Assembly: GCA_009720755.1 (NCBI GenBank)
Contig: WNKV01000001.1
Location: forward strand, 372,001-436,000
Reading direction: 5' to 3'
Source of the DNA: Rhodoplanes serenus
GTDB taxonomy: Bacteria; Pseudomonadota; Alphaproteobacteria; Rhizobiales; Xanthobacteraceae
Length of the DNA: 64,000 nt
Part shown: piece after piece, positions 43,038 to 49,786 of the stretch
Layout of the letters: every line of letters begins with the position of its first letter
How positions within the stretch are numbered: the stretch's first letter is position 1
Position numbers and translations under genes: made by a program
Notes under the pieces: generated by a model
Database searches by the model: none
Seen by the model: only the letters and a program-made list of their open reading frames with translations
Told to the model about the DNA's origin: nothing

Positions 43038-43047
43038 GTCGCGCCTC

Positions 43048-43323
43048 TCAACGGCGGCTACGACCGGCCTGCGCCGAGGCCGAGTCGTGGCGCTTGGCCG
43101 GCAGCACGGAGCCGCGCGGGTCGGACGTCGAGGTGACCGCGCCGCGGTCGGCCCAGGCCTTGAGGTCGTCGAGCGCATAGACGACGCGACCGCCGAGCTT
43201 CCGATAGGCCGGCCCGGTGCCGTAGGTGCGATGTTTCTCCAGTGTCCGGCTGGACAGGCCGAGGAAGTCGGCGGCCTCCGGCGTCCGCAAGAAGCGCGGC
43301 GGCAAGCCGGCGAGATTCGTCAT
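43048..43323 (-). CDS. AlpA/MerR-like helix-turn-helix regulator
   Basis: A 91-residue protein with an excisionase-type winged helix: PPRFLRTPEAADFLGLSSRT, LEKHRTYGTGPAYRKLGGRV and VYALDDLKAWADRGAV. The C-terminal 25 residues are basic. Such proteins upstream of repA in these elements are thought to control replication or transfer genes. The ATG is 10 bp before the repA start region and GGAGGTGCGAC lies just upstream. Confidence 0.88.
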   Translation of the reverse strand: MTNLAGLPPRFLRTPEAADFLGLSSRTLEKHRTYGTGPAYRKLGGRVVYALDDLKAWADRGAVTSTSDPRGSVLPAKRHDSASAQAGRSRR

Positions 43324-43460
43324 GTCGCACCTCCGGGCGTTCGTTCAAGTTGCCGGCGAGCACCGGCGAGCGAAGGCCACGGTGGCGGAGGAAAGCTGCG
43401 TGAGGGGATGGCGAAGATGCGAGTGCTAAAATCGCACCCCTGCGGAATAGCGCGGCAAAA

Positions 43461-44232
43461 CTACTGACGGCGTCGCCGACGCAGGAGCGCACGATAGCCA
43501 CCAGCGATCAGCGCGAGGCCGTCCTTCACGAGATCAATCGTCACGTCGCGAAGGGCGGAGGTCTTCCAAGACGCATCGGCGATGCGGGCGGCCCCGAAGA
43601 TAGCTTCGGCGATTTCGCGGTAACTCGCCCCTTCCGTGTGTCCATCCACCGCCTGAAGCATGCGCCGAAGTCGCCGACGCTGCTGCTTGGTCAGTCGCCC
43701 GTCGATCGGCACCTTTCGTCCGTTGACGGCACGCCAAAGACGGGTGACCGCGTCGATGCGGTCGAGGCCATCGGCCCCCAGCGGGACCAATGCGACAACT
43801 GGGTTCGCGGGCGAGGCATCAGTTGTGAGGAAGAGTCGAACGGCGTTCGCGCCGCGACCCTGGACAATGCTTAACCCGTCTGCGCCGTCGCGGGCGGTAT
43901 TCGCATCGAGGTCAGGCGGGACGGCGCTCTCCACTGAAGGCGATGGAGGCGCTGCGGTGAGGATGACAGTGCCGGGATCGACATCGGGGGTCCAGAAGAC
44001 GGGGGCGTTCGTGGCGGCGAGCGACGGGTCGATCGCGAAAGCGCAACCCCCAGCGCGGCCGCACCAGCACGGCGAAGCGCTGGGCGGCAGCGGAGGATCG
44101 CTCGCTTTCGGCAAAGTCTCGTTGGTATTTCGGGTTGCGCCTCAGCCATTCCCAGGCGAGGTCCGGCGCGAAGAGATAATCGAGATAGTCGTAGGTCTCG
44201 GAGGTGCGCCAGCGCGATGTGTCGGGACCCAT
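43461..44232 (-). pseudogene. DUF6499/DUF2285 protein, frameshifted
   Basis: The first frame (from ATG 44232) reads MGPDTSRWRTSETYDYLDYL, WEWLRRNPKYQRDFAESERS and AAQRFAVLVRPRWGLRF, the DUF6499 start. The expected continuation AIDPSLAATNAPVFWTPDVD is found in the other phase, running through RLWRAVNGRKVPIDGRLTKQ and SYREIAEAIFGAARIADASW to SALRDVTIDLVKDGLALIAG. The shift lies at the AAA at 44038-44040 (plus strand), where one extra base is enough. The protein family regulates or accompanies conjugative elements in alphaproteobacteria. It may be inactive, or the extra base a sequencing error. Confidence 0.75.
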
Positions 44233-44357
44233 GTGTTTCCTCCCCTGACCCTTTGGTCGGGCGCGTGCGAAGGAGGAATACGATCGCGGGTTGAGACGAC
44301 GGCGGGTAGCCGCCGAACATGCAAGGGGTGATGCTAGGACAGCATCACGTCTCGATA

Positions 44358-44615
44358 TCAGGCCTCGCGCGCGAGCTGCCGGTAGCCGTACTCACGCATC
44401 CAACGGGCACGGGCGAGATGGCTGCGGTGCACGCGATAGGCGCGCTCAGGTTCCCTGCCGGCGTCGATGCCGAACAGGAGCGCCACGGCTTCGCGCCAAT
44501 CGGCGGCGTCGGTTTCCGCGTCGAGCAGCCGCATGTAGAGCTTCATGTGAGCGCGGTCGTAGCTCGTCAGCAGCGTGCTTTGCGGCGGCTCGTCTAGGAA
44601 TGCTTGGTGTGTCAA
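44358..44615 (-). CDS. small DUF2285-like protein
   Basis: An 85-residue protein reading MTHQAFLDEPPQSTLLTSYD, then RAHMKLYMRLLDAETDAADW and RVHRSHLARARWMREYGYRQ. The RAHMKLYMRLLDAE and HLARARWM blocks are typical of short DUF2285 proteins next to conjugation genes. No function is known. It stands alone with 120 bp of non-coding DNA before it. Confidence 0.75.
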   Translation of the reverse strand: MTHQAFLDEPPQSTLLTSYDRAHMKLYMRLLDAETDAADWREAVALLFGIDAGREPERAYRVHRSHLARARWMREYGYRQLAREA

Positions 44616-44735
44616 TTCGAGCCCCGACGGTCGACACGGGTTCGGTGCAACGGATTGTTAACCCTACGCACACTGGCGGCCGGTGCAAGAGGAGCGCCGT
44701 GCACGCTCTTCCGCCCGCTGCACGGGGGTGCCGCG

Positions 44736-44987
44736 TCAAGTTCTGCCGTGGCCGCCCACTTTCGCGCGTACAAGCATCACTCCTTCGCCCTGGTCGGACG
44801 ACAGGAAGACGATGCCGTTGGCCTCTAGCGTGCGACGGACCTGATCTTCCGTCGACTCGAAGACGGCGCTGTGAGCGGATTCGAGTCGTTTGAGCGCCGT
44901 TAGCGATACCAGGGCCTTGTCCGCGAGCGTCTCCTGTGTCCATCCCAGCAACGCGCGAGCGGCCCGCCATTGTCGGGCGGTGATCAT
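44736..44987 (-). CDS. XRE-family helix-turn-helix regulator
   Basis: An 83-residue regulator with the HTH at about 4-55: ARQWRAARALLGWTQETLAD, KALVSLTALKRLESAHSAVF, and a short end with RTLEANGIVFLSSDQGEGVM, the typical end of Cro/CI-type proteins of this subfamily. It probably controls its own promoter (AT-rich gap at 45000-45060) and neighbouring element genes. Confidence 0.88.
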   Translation of the reverse strand: MITARQWRAARALLGWTQETLADKALVSLTALKRLESAHSAVFESTEDQVRRTLEANGIVFLSSDQGEGVMLVRAKVGGHGRT

Positions 44988-45149
44988 GCATGATCACCTC
45001 CCACCGGGCCGATCGAGCAGCCAGAACTACGACTAAAATAGTCGTTCTTGGTCAAGGAGGCGAGCAAAAATGGCCGACAAAGACAGGCTGTTAGCCGACT
45101 CGCCGTGAACTGATTCGGTCGTTTACGCCTCGTCTCCGGGAGCGAGCAA

Positions 45150-45176
45150 GCCCCGCCCGGTCAAGCCGGGCGGGGC
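45150..45176 (-). terminator. strong GC hairpin after the second DUF736 gene
   Basis: GCCCCGCCCGG (45150-45160) and CCGGGCGGGGC (45166-45176) form an 11-bp perfect stem with a five-base loop, 15 bp after the DUF736 stop at 45191. No clear U-run follows, but the place and strength suggest a transcription end. Confidence 0.7.
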
Positions 45177-45190
45177 CTGGGGCTTTCGCC

Positions 45191-45514
45191 TCACTCGCCG
45201 TTGCGGCGGTTGGGGCGGGACCAAATCAGGCTGTAGCCTTCGCCTTCCTCGTCGTCGAAGAGGTTGGCGTAGATGGGAGCCGTGAACGACGGGTCGTCGA
45301 GCTTGAGACCCAGATAGTCGCGGCCTTCGTTGGAGCGCTTGGTCCAGGCGGCGCCGATCTCGACGCGTCCCGCAAAGACTCGGTGGCTGGGGGCGTTCTC
45401 ACCCGAGCGGGTGGCTTCGGGGACGATGCGGACGTTCTTGGCCTGGACGCTGAGGGTGACGATCTGGCCGACGAACTCGTTGCCGGACTTCTTGAAGGTG
45501 CCGATGGTCGCCAT
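45191..45514 (-). CDS. DUF736-family protein, copy 2
   Basis: A 107-residue DUF736 protein: MATIGTFKKSGNEFVGQIVT, VRIVPEATRSGENAPSHRVF, GAAWTKRSNEGRDYLGLKLD, APIYANLFDDEEGEGYSLIW. About half the positions agree with copy 1 at 39632. GGAGAAC precedes the ATG by 6 bp. It has its own leader region with a structured repeat at 45628-45700 and a strong hairpin behind it, so it is a single-gene unit. Confidence 0.9.
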   Translation of the reverse strand: MATIGTFKKSGNEFVGQIVTLSVQAKNVRIVPEATRSGENAPSHRVFAGRVEIGAAWTKRSNEGRDYLGLKLDDPSFTAPIYANLFDDEEGEGYSLIWSRPNRRNGE

Positions 45515-46103
45515 GGTAGTTCTCCTTGATCTCTGTTTCGAGTCCGCACCATTGCGGCCTCGATGGCGATCGGTTGGCCGGAGGCGATCGACGCCGCACC
45601 TGCTTGCGGGCCGGAGCGCAGCGGAGGATGGCAGCCGGGAGACTTTCTTGTTTCGCGAGGAATGGGCGCAGCCCAGGGGAAGAAAGTCGACCGGTGCCAT
45701 TGCGGCATAGGCGGTCGAGGCGAAGCCGGCCTGCGGCCAGATCAGCTCATCAAAGAGGCCGCATGGAGCGCTCGATCAGGCAGAGAGGATCAAGGAGAAC
45801 TTGGCGGTTCCGTCGTGCAACCGCAGGGGTCCGGCGGCGTCGGCGCACGGCGCTCATCCCGCGTCGAGGCGACCGGACCGGCCGCATCAATGCTCTCGAT
45901 GAGCAGCGACAGGCGTGCGACCAGCCCGCTGTCTTCGATGGCGTGGAGGTTCGTCGCGCGGGCCAACCCCGCGTTCCAATGCAGCGCGTGACTATGGGCC
46001 CAGCTTGGCAATCCGGCGCTCGTTCTCACCCCGAATTGCCAACAGGCGACGAGGAGCGCGCAGGAGGCGTGATCTCGTCATGCCTTGAACCGCCGAAACA
46101 GTC
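45515..46103. other. gene-poor leader region upstream of DUF736 copy 2
   Basis: About 590 bp with no convincing gene. A 79-codon frame at 45790-46029 (minus) has no ribosome site or recognisable product. The notable content is the structured hairpin at 45628-45700. The promoter of DUF736 copy 2 is probably within the first 100 bp before its ATG or upstream of the hairpin. Confidence 0.5.
45628..45700 (-). ncRNA. structured hairpin motif, copy 1 (upstream of DUF736)
   Basis: ATGGC (45628-45632) pairs with GCCAT (45696-45700), CCGG (45635-45638) with CCGG (45691-45694), GACTTTCTT (45641-45649) with AAGAAAGTC (45680-45688), and inside lies a smaller hairpin TGGGC-gca-GCCCA (45663-45675). The same architecture with different stem bases occurs at 48506-48581. 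Conserved outer sequence with changed but still paired stems is what a structured RNA or a cruciform binding site would show. Confidence 0.45.
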
Positions 46104-46544
46104 TCAGGCGCGCGCCACGCCGTGGCCGGTCCGGCCGGGCGGGGCCAGCGTCGCCAGCCGCGCGAAGGCGGTGATGCCGACGACAACGGCCCCGACAACT
46201 GAGAAGGCGACCTGCCAGGTTTCGGAGGGCATCGTGTGCTTCACGATGCCATGTGTCGCGTGATAGCCGGCGATGGCGGCAGGTGCGACGAAAGCGGCGG
46301 AGATCATGAGCCGCAGCCAGAGCGGCTTGACGAATGCGAGCAGGAGGTGGCCGGCAAGCAGGGTCGCGAGGCCGGCGACCGCCCCGACGGCGATTCCGCC
46401 AAGCCAGCCGGCGCCTGTGCCATACACCCAGACGCCTGCCATGACGCCCGCGAACAGCGGCAGCGCGTAGACCGCGAGGTAGAACAAGAGACAGCAGATG
46501 ACGCCGATGGCGGCGATGCTGGCGAGCACGCTGAGTAAAATCAT
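46104..46544 (-). CDS. membrane protein of unknown function
   Basis: A 146-residue protein with four to five hydrophobic helices (ILLSVLASIAAIGVICCLLF, YALPLFAGVMAGVWVYGTG, GIAVGAVAGLATLLAGHLLL, LMISAAFVAPAAIAG, VAFSVVGAVVVGITAFARLA) and a short basic end. Similar proteins occur in this place in alphaproteobacterial conjugative elements, often simply called membrane protein. A role at the cell envelope during transfer is possible. GGAGGCCACCACC lies before the ATG. Confidence 0.7.
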   Translation of the reverse strand: MILLSVLASIAAIGVICCLLFYLAVYALPLFAGVMAGVWVYGTGAGWLGGIAVGAVAGLATLLAGHLLLAFVKPLWLRLMISAAFVAPAAIAGYHATHGIVKHTMPSETWQVAFSVVGAVVVGITAFARLATLAPPGRTGHGVARA

Positions 46545-46713
46545 GGTGGTGGCCTCCGTGAGACAAGGATCTGACGGTCGCGCCTTCCACCACCACCACG
46601 GCGCAGGGCTTTATAGCATAAGATCGTCGGCGCGTGAGCGGACATCGCGAACGGCTTCCGTCCGGCGTAGCTGAGCCGGATTGTTCCGCATCAGAAACTT
46701 CTCCGACTGCTGA

Positions 46714-47136
46714 TCAGCCGCCGCCCGTCCAGGGATCGATGACCGTCAGGCCGGCGGCCGCGAACGCGGCGGTGTGGCGCGACGCCACGGCGAAGCCGTG
46801 CGCGGCGGCGATCGCGGCGATGTAGCCGTCGGGCGTGGGGAAGCCCTTGCCGGCCTTGCGCGCCTTGACGGCGAGGTCGGCGTATCGCCGCGCCGCTTGC
46901 GTATCGAAGGGCAGGACTCTCGGCTTGAACAGCTCCATCACGCCGTCGAGCGTGGTTGCCAGGCGGTCCTTGCGCTTGCCCCTGGGCAGCGCGCCGATGC
47001 CGAACATCAGCTCCGCGATGGTGACGCTGGAGAGAAACAGCGTTTCCGCGGCCTGGGCGTCGAGCCAGTCCCGGACAGACGGATGTGGCTCGGGCTTCAT
47101 CGCCTCGGAGACGACATTGGTGTCGAGCAGGATCAT
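46714..47136 (-). CDS. vapC: VapC-type PIN-domain toxin (FitB-like)
   Basis: A 140-residue PIN-domain ribonuclease. MILLDTNVVSEAMKPEP holds the first catalytic Asp (residue 5), SSVTIAELMFGIGALPRGKR the Glu, and KGFPTPDGYIAAIAAAHGFA the third acidic residue, ending FAAAGLTVIDPWTGG. The VVSEAMKP start is closest to FitB. The gene overlaps its antitoxin by four bases. The toxin probably cleaves RNA, and the pair helps keep the element in the population. Confidence 0.92.
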   Translation of the reverse strand: MILLDTNVVSEAMKPEPHPSVRDWLDAQAAETLFLSSVTIAELMFGIGALPRGKRKDRLATTLDGVMELFKPRVLPFDTQAARRYADLAVKARKAGKGFPTPDGYIAAIAAAHGFAVASRHTAAFAAAGLTVIDPWTGGG

Positions 47137-47387
47137 CCGAAGCGCATCGGCTGGGCGGGCCGGGTGTCGCGAACCTGTTCGACCGCCTCGACATCGGCAT
47201 TGTTGAGTCCGATCTTGCGGCTCATCTCCGAGAGCGCGGTGCCGATCTTGAGCCGCCCCGCGGGGCGCACGGCGGCTTCCAGAATGGCGCGCATTTCGGC
47301 TTCCGTGCTGCGGTTGTGCTGCGCCGCCCGGACCTTCAGGGCGCGATGCGCCTCCTCCGAGAGGTTGCGAATAGTGACAGCGGGCAT
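47133..47387 (-). CDS. vapB: Arc-type (FitA-like) antitoxin
   Basis: An 84-residue protein with an N-terminal ribbon-helix-helix (MPAVTIRNLSEEAHRALKVR, AAQHNRSTEAEMRAILEAAV) that binds DNA and a C-terminal end that wraps the toxin. FitA-like antitoxins share the IRNL..EAH..LK pattern. It overlaps the toxin gene by ATGA. A palindrome upstream (47417-47442) is the likely operator. Confidence 0.9.
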   Translation of the reverse strand: MPAVTIRNLSEEAHRALKVRAAQHNRSTEAEMRAILEAAVRPAGRLKIGTALSEMSRKIGLNNADVEAVEQVRDTRPAQPMRFG

Positions 47388-47416
47388 GATAGCGTCCTCG
47401 GCGGATTGACTGCGGC

Positions 47417-47442
47417 GCTATCAGTATTACGAATGTGATAGC
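47417..47442. promoter_or_regulatory. operator of the VapBC-like pair
   Basis: GCTATCA (47417-47423) and TGATAGC (47436-47442) form an inverted repeat with 12 bases between, 30 bp before the antitoxin ATG. A third half-site, TGATAGC, overlaps the start codon (47387 region). Antitoxins of this class repress their own promoters through such palindromes. Confidence 0.65.
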
Positions 47443-47466
47443 ATTTTTCAAGGATGATGCCGGCGC

Positions 47467-48390
47467 TCAAGCGCCGCCGAACCGCCAGACCGGGATGCCG
47501 AGCTTCTTCGCCTTGTCGGCCAAGTTTTCCTGGATGCCCGTGCCGGGGAAGATCATGACGCCGATGGGCAGCACCTCCAGCATGGCGTCGTTGCGCTTGA
47601 AGGGCGCGGCCTTCGCGTGCTTTGCCCAGTCCGGCTTGAAGGCGATTTGCGGCACGTTGCGGTGATCGGCCCAGCGCGCGGCGATGCGCTCGGCGCCCTT
47701 CGGCGAGCCGCCGTGCATGAGCACCATGTCGGGGTGCTTGGCGTGCACCTGGTCGAGCTTGGCCCAGATCAGCCGGTGATCGTTGAAGTCGAGCCCGCCG
47801 CTCAGCGCGACCTTGGGACCGGGCGGCAGCATGACCTCGGTCTCGGCGCGCTTCTTCGCGGCGAGGAAGTCGCGGCTGTCGATCATCGCAGCGGTCATGG
47901 CGCGGTGGTTGACGAGCGAGCCACTGCGCGGCCGCCAGGCCGAGCCGGTGTGGCGCTCGAAATGCTCGCAGGCCTGGTCGCGCATCAGCTCGAAGGCGTC
48001 GCGGCGCTCGATGAGGGTCTGCCCCTCGGCGATGAGCCGCTCCAGCTCGACCGACTTGACCTCGGTGCCGTCCTGCTCCTGCTGGCTCCGGCGCTGCGCC
48101 TGCTCGTTGTCGTCGAGCTCGCGCGCGATGCGGTCGGCGGCGCGGTGGAAGATGTTGACGGTCGACCAGAGCAGGTCCTCGAGATCGGGCTCGAGGCGGG
48201 TGTCGCCGAGCGTGGCAACAAGAGCGTCGAAGATGTCGGCGATGGCCCCGGCGACGGCATTGCCCTCGGGAAGCGGGCGCGGGTCGGGTTCGTCCTGGAA
48301 GGGGCGGAAGCCGTAGAGCTGAAGCTCGGTCAGGACGTGATCGGTCGGGGAGGAGCTGTGGTGGGGCTCGAAGTCGTCGTCGCTGGTCAT
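47467..48390 (-). CDS. DUF2493 (SLOG-type, YspA-like) protein
   Basis: A 307-residue protein. The N-terminal 180 residues are mostly helical and acidic (LVATLGDTRLEPDLEDLLWS, AEGQTLIERRDAFELM). The C-terminal 130 form the DUF2493 domain: KVALSGGLDFNDHRLIWAKL, MVLMHGGSPKGAERIAARWA, and VMIFPGTGIQENLADKAKK. This is a Rossmann-like SLOG fold that may bind nucleotides or nucleotide-derived signals. It is a frequent gene in these elements. Its 5' leader contains the second structured hairpin (48506-48581). Confidence 0.85.
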   Translation of the reverse strand: MTSDDDFEPHHSSSPTDHVLTELQLYGFRPFQDEPDPRPLPEGNAVAGAIADIFDALVATLGDTRLEPDLEDLLWSTVNIFHRAADRIARELDDNEQAQRRSQQEQDGTEVKSVELERLIAEGQTLIERRDAFELMRDQACEHFERHTGSAWRPRSGSLVNHRAMTAAMIDSRDFLAAKKRAETEVMLPPGPKVALSGGLDFNDHRLIWAKLDQVHAKHPDMVLMHGGSPKGAERIAARWADHRNVPQIAFKPDWAKHAKAAPFKRNDAMLEVLPIGVMIFPGTGIQENLADKAKKLGIPVWRFGGA

Positions 48391-48724
48391 GGGATGCTCC
48401 GTCGCTGGATTGGCCGCGACCCTCGCGGCCTTCATGGCGACGGAAGACGGTGGGCGGGCCGGCCCTGCACCTGGAGCGAAGCGCAGGGCCGAAGCGCCAG
48501 CGGAGGATGGCGAAGGCCGGCTATTTTGCCTGGCGATGCAAAGGCGCGTCAGCGCCGGCGGAAAATAGCCGGCCGCAGCCATTGCCGGGCCGGGCCGCTT
48601 GCCGTCCCGTTCGCCTCTCAGGAAGGCCGCGGGCGCGGCTCTGTCCCGGCGCGAGCAGCATCGGCCGCCGGCGTGACGGCGAGCCCCATCATCCGTTCCG
48701 GCCGCACGTCCAGGTTCATCAGGG
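48391..48724. other. gene-free leader of the DUF2493 gene
   Basis: About 335 bp between the Toprim gene stop and the DUF2493 start. It holds the structured hairpin at 48506-48581. The DUF2493 frame is open through most of it, giving MAAAGYFPPALTRLCIARQN and so on, but without a good start; that reading is a by-product of the hairpin sequence. Confidence 0.5.
48506..48581 (-). ncRNA. structured hairpin motif, copy 2 (upstream of DUF2493)
   Basis: ATGGC (48506-48510) pairs with GCCAT (48577-48581), GGCCGGCTATTTT (48514-48526) with AAAATAGCCGGCC (48561-48573), and GGCGC-gtca-GCGCC (48542-48555) forms an inner hairpin near the 3' side of the plus strand. The internal loop between outer and main stems is gaa/gca. 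The flank AGCGGAGG is shared with the copy at 45628, while the main stems differ and still pair. Confidence 0.5.
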
Positions 48725-49786
48725 CTATGCGGCCTCGGCTATGAAGCGAGCGGCATCCCGGGCCGCGATCTGCGCCCGAAGGGCTGCGCGTAGGGCGTCG
48801 GGGCCGAGCATCCGGAGATCCTCGTTGAAGTCGGCGAGTCGTGGCGACAGCACGATCGCCTCGATGCTGTCGTGGGACGCGCGCTCGATCAGCGCGGCCA
48901 TCGCGCCGTTGCCGGCCGGATCGTCATCGCGCGCGATGTAGAGCCGGCGCAGTGTGTCGGCGAAGAGGATGGCCGAGAGATGGGCTGCCGACAGAGCGGC
49001 GACCATCGGCATGTCCGGCAGCGCCATCCTCAGCGAGAGCATTGTCTCGATGCCTTCGCCAGCGGCCATGACCTCGCCGGCGACGCCGAAGCGGACGGCG
49101 TGTCCGAGAAGATCGCCCATCGCGCGGCGCGGCGTGTCGATCGGCGCCTTACCGAGACGGATGGGATCGAAGCCATCGGGATCGAGCCAGGTCCGGTGCG
49201 CGCCGGTGAGGCGGCCGTCGAGATCGGTGACGGCGGCGATCATGGCGGGCCAGGTCTCCGTGGCGGAATGCTCGTCCGGCCGGTAGTAGCAGCGCGGGTG
49301 GAAGCGCAGCGAACCGGTTCCGTGCAAAGCCGTAATGCCGCGCCGGCGGAGATACGTCTCGACGAGCGTGCCGTGGATCGGCCGCGACATGGCGAACAGC
49401 CGCCGCGCGGCTTCCGGCGAACCCGTTGGGGCTGGCTGAATGGCGCGACGACGTTCATGCGCCTGCGGTTCGGGTTGCGGCAGGCTGAGGAAGGCACGTG
49501 CCTCCCTCGCGACGTCCGCGAAATCCACGAGGCCGCAGCTCTCGCGGATGACGTCGAGCAGGTCGCCATGCTCGCCGGTCGCGGCGTCGGTCCACTTGCC
49601 GGCCGCGCCCTTGCCGCTCTCCAGGCCGATGAGGCGCACGAACATCGAGCGGCCGGGCGTGTTGCGCACGTCGCCGACCATCCAGTAGCGGCCTTCGCGA
49701 TGACCGTTGGACAGATAGTGGCGGCACACCGCCTCGGCATTGCGCGCGAGCCGGCGTGCCAGTTCGGAAGCGTCGAGCCGGGACAT
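48725..49786 (-). CDS. Toprim-domain (DUF7146) primase-like protein
   Basis: A 353-residue protein. A zinc-free N-terminal part (AEAVCRHYLSNGHREGRYWM, MFVRLIGLESGKGAAGKWTD) is followed by RGITALHGTGSLRFHPRCYY and the Toprim part: AAGEGIETMLSLRMALPDMP with the catalytic Glu and LRRLYIARDDDPAGNGAMAA with the DxD acidic pair. Such proteins act in replication or repair on mobile elements, probably in primer synthesis. The ATG overlaps the stop of the giant helicase gene, so the two are coupled. Confidence 0.88.
   Translation of the reverse strand: MSRLDASELARRLARNAEAVCRHYLSNGHREGRYWMVGDVRNTPGRSMFVRLIGLESGKGAAGKWTDAATGEHGDLLDVIRESCGLVDFADVAREARAFLSLPQPEPQAHERRRAIQPAPTGSPEAARRLFAMSRPIHGTLVETYLRRRGITALHGTGSLRFHPRCYYRPDEHSATETWPAMIAAVTDLDGRLTGAHRTWLDPDGFDPIRLGKAPIDTPRRAMGDLLGHAVRFGVAGEVMAAGEGIETMLSLRMALPDMPMVAALSAAHLSAILFADTLRRLYIARDDDPAGNGAMAALIERASHDSIEAIVLSPRLADFNEDLRMLGPDALRAALRAQIAARDAARFIAEAA

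Noticed and set aside
45790-46029. 79-codon frame on the minus strand in the DUF736 leader region
   Set aside because: No ribosome site, no recognisable product, and the region is better explained by leader DNA.
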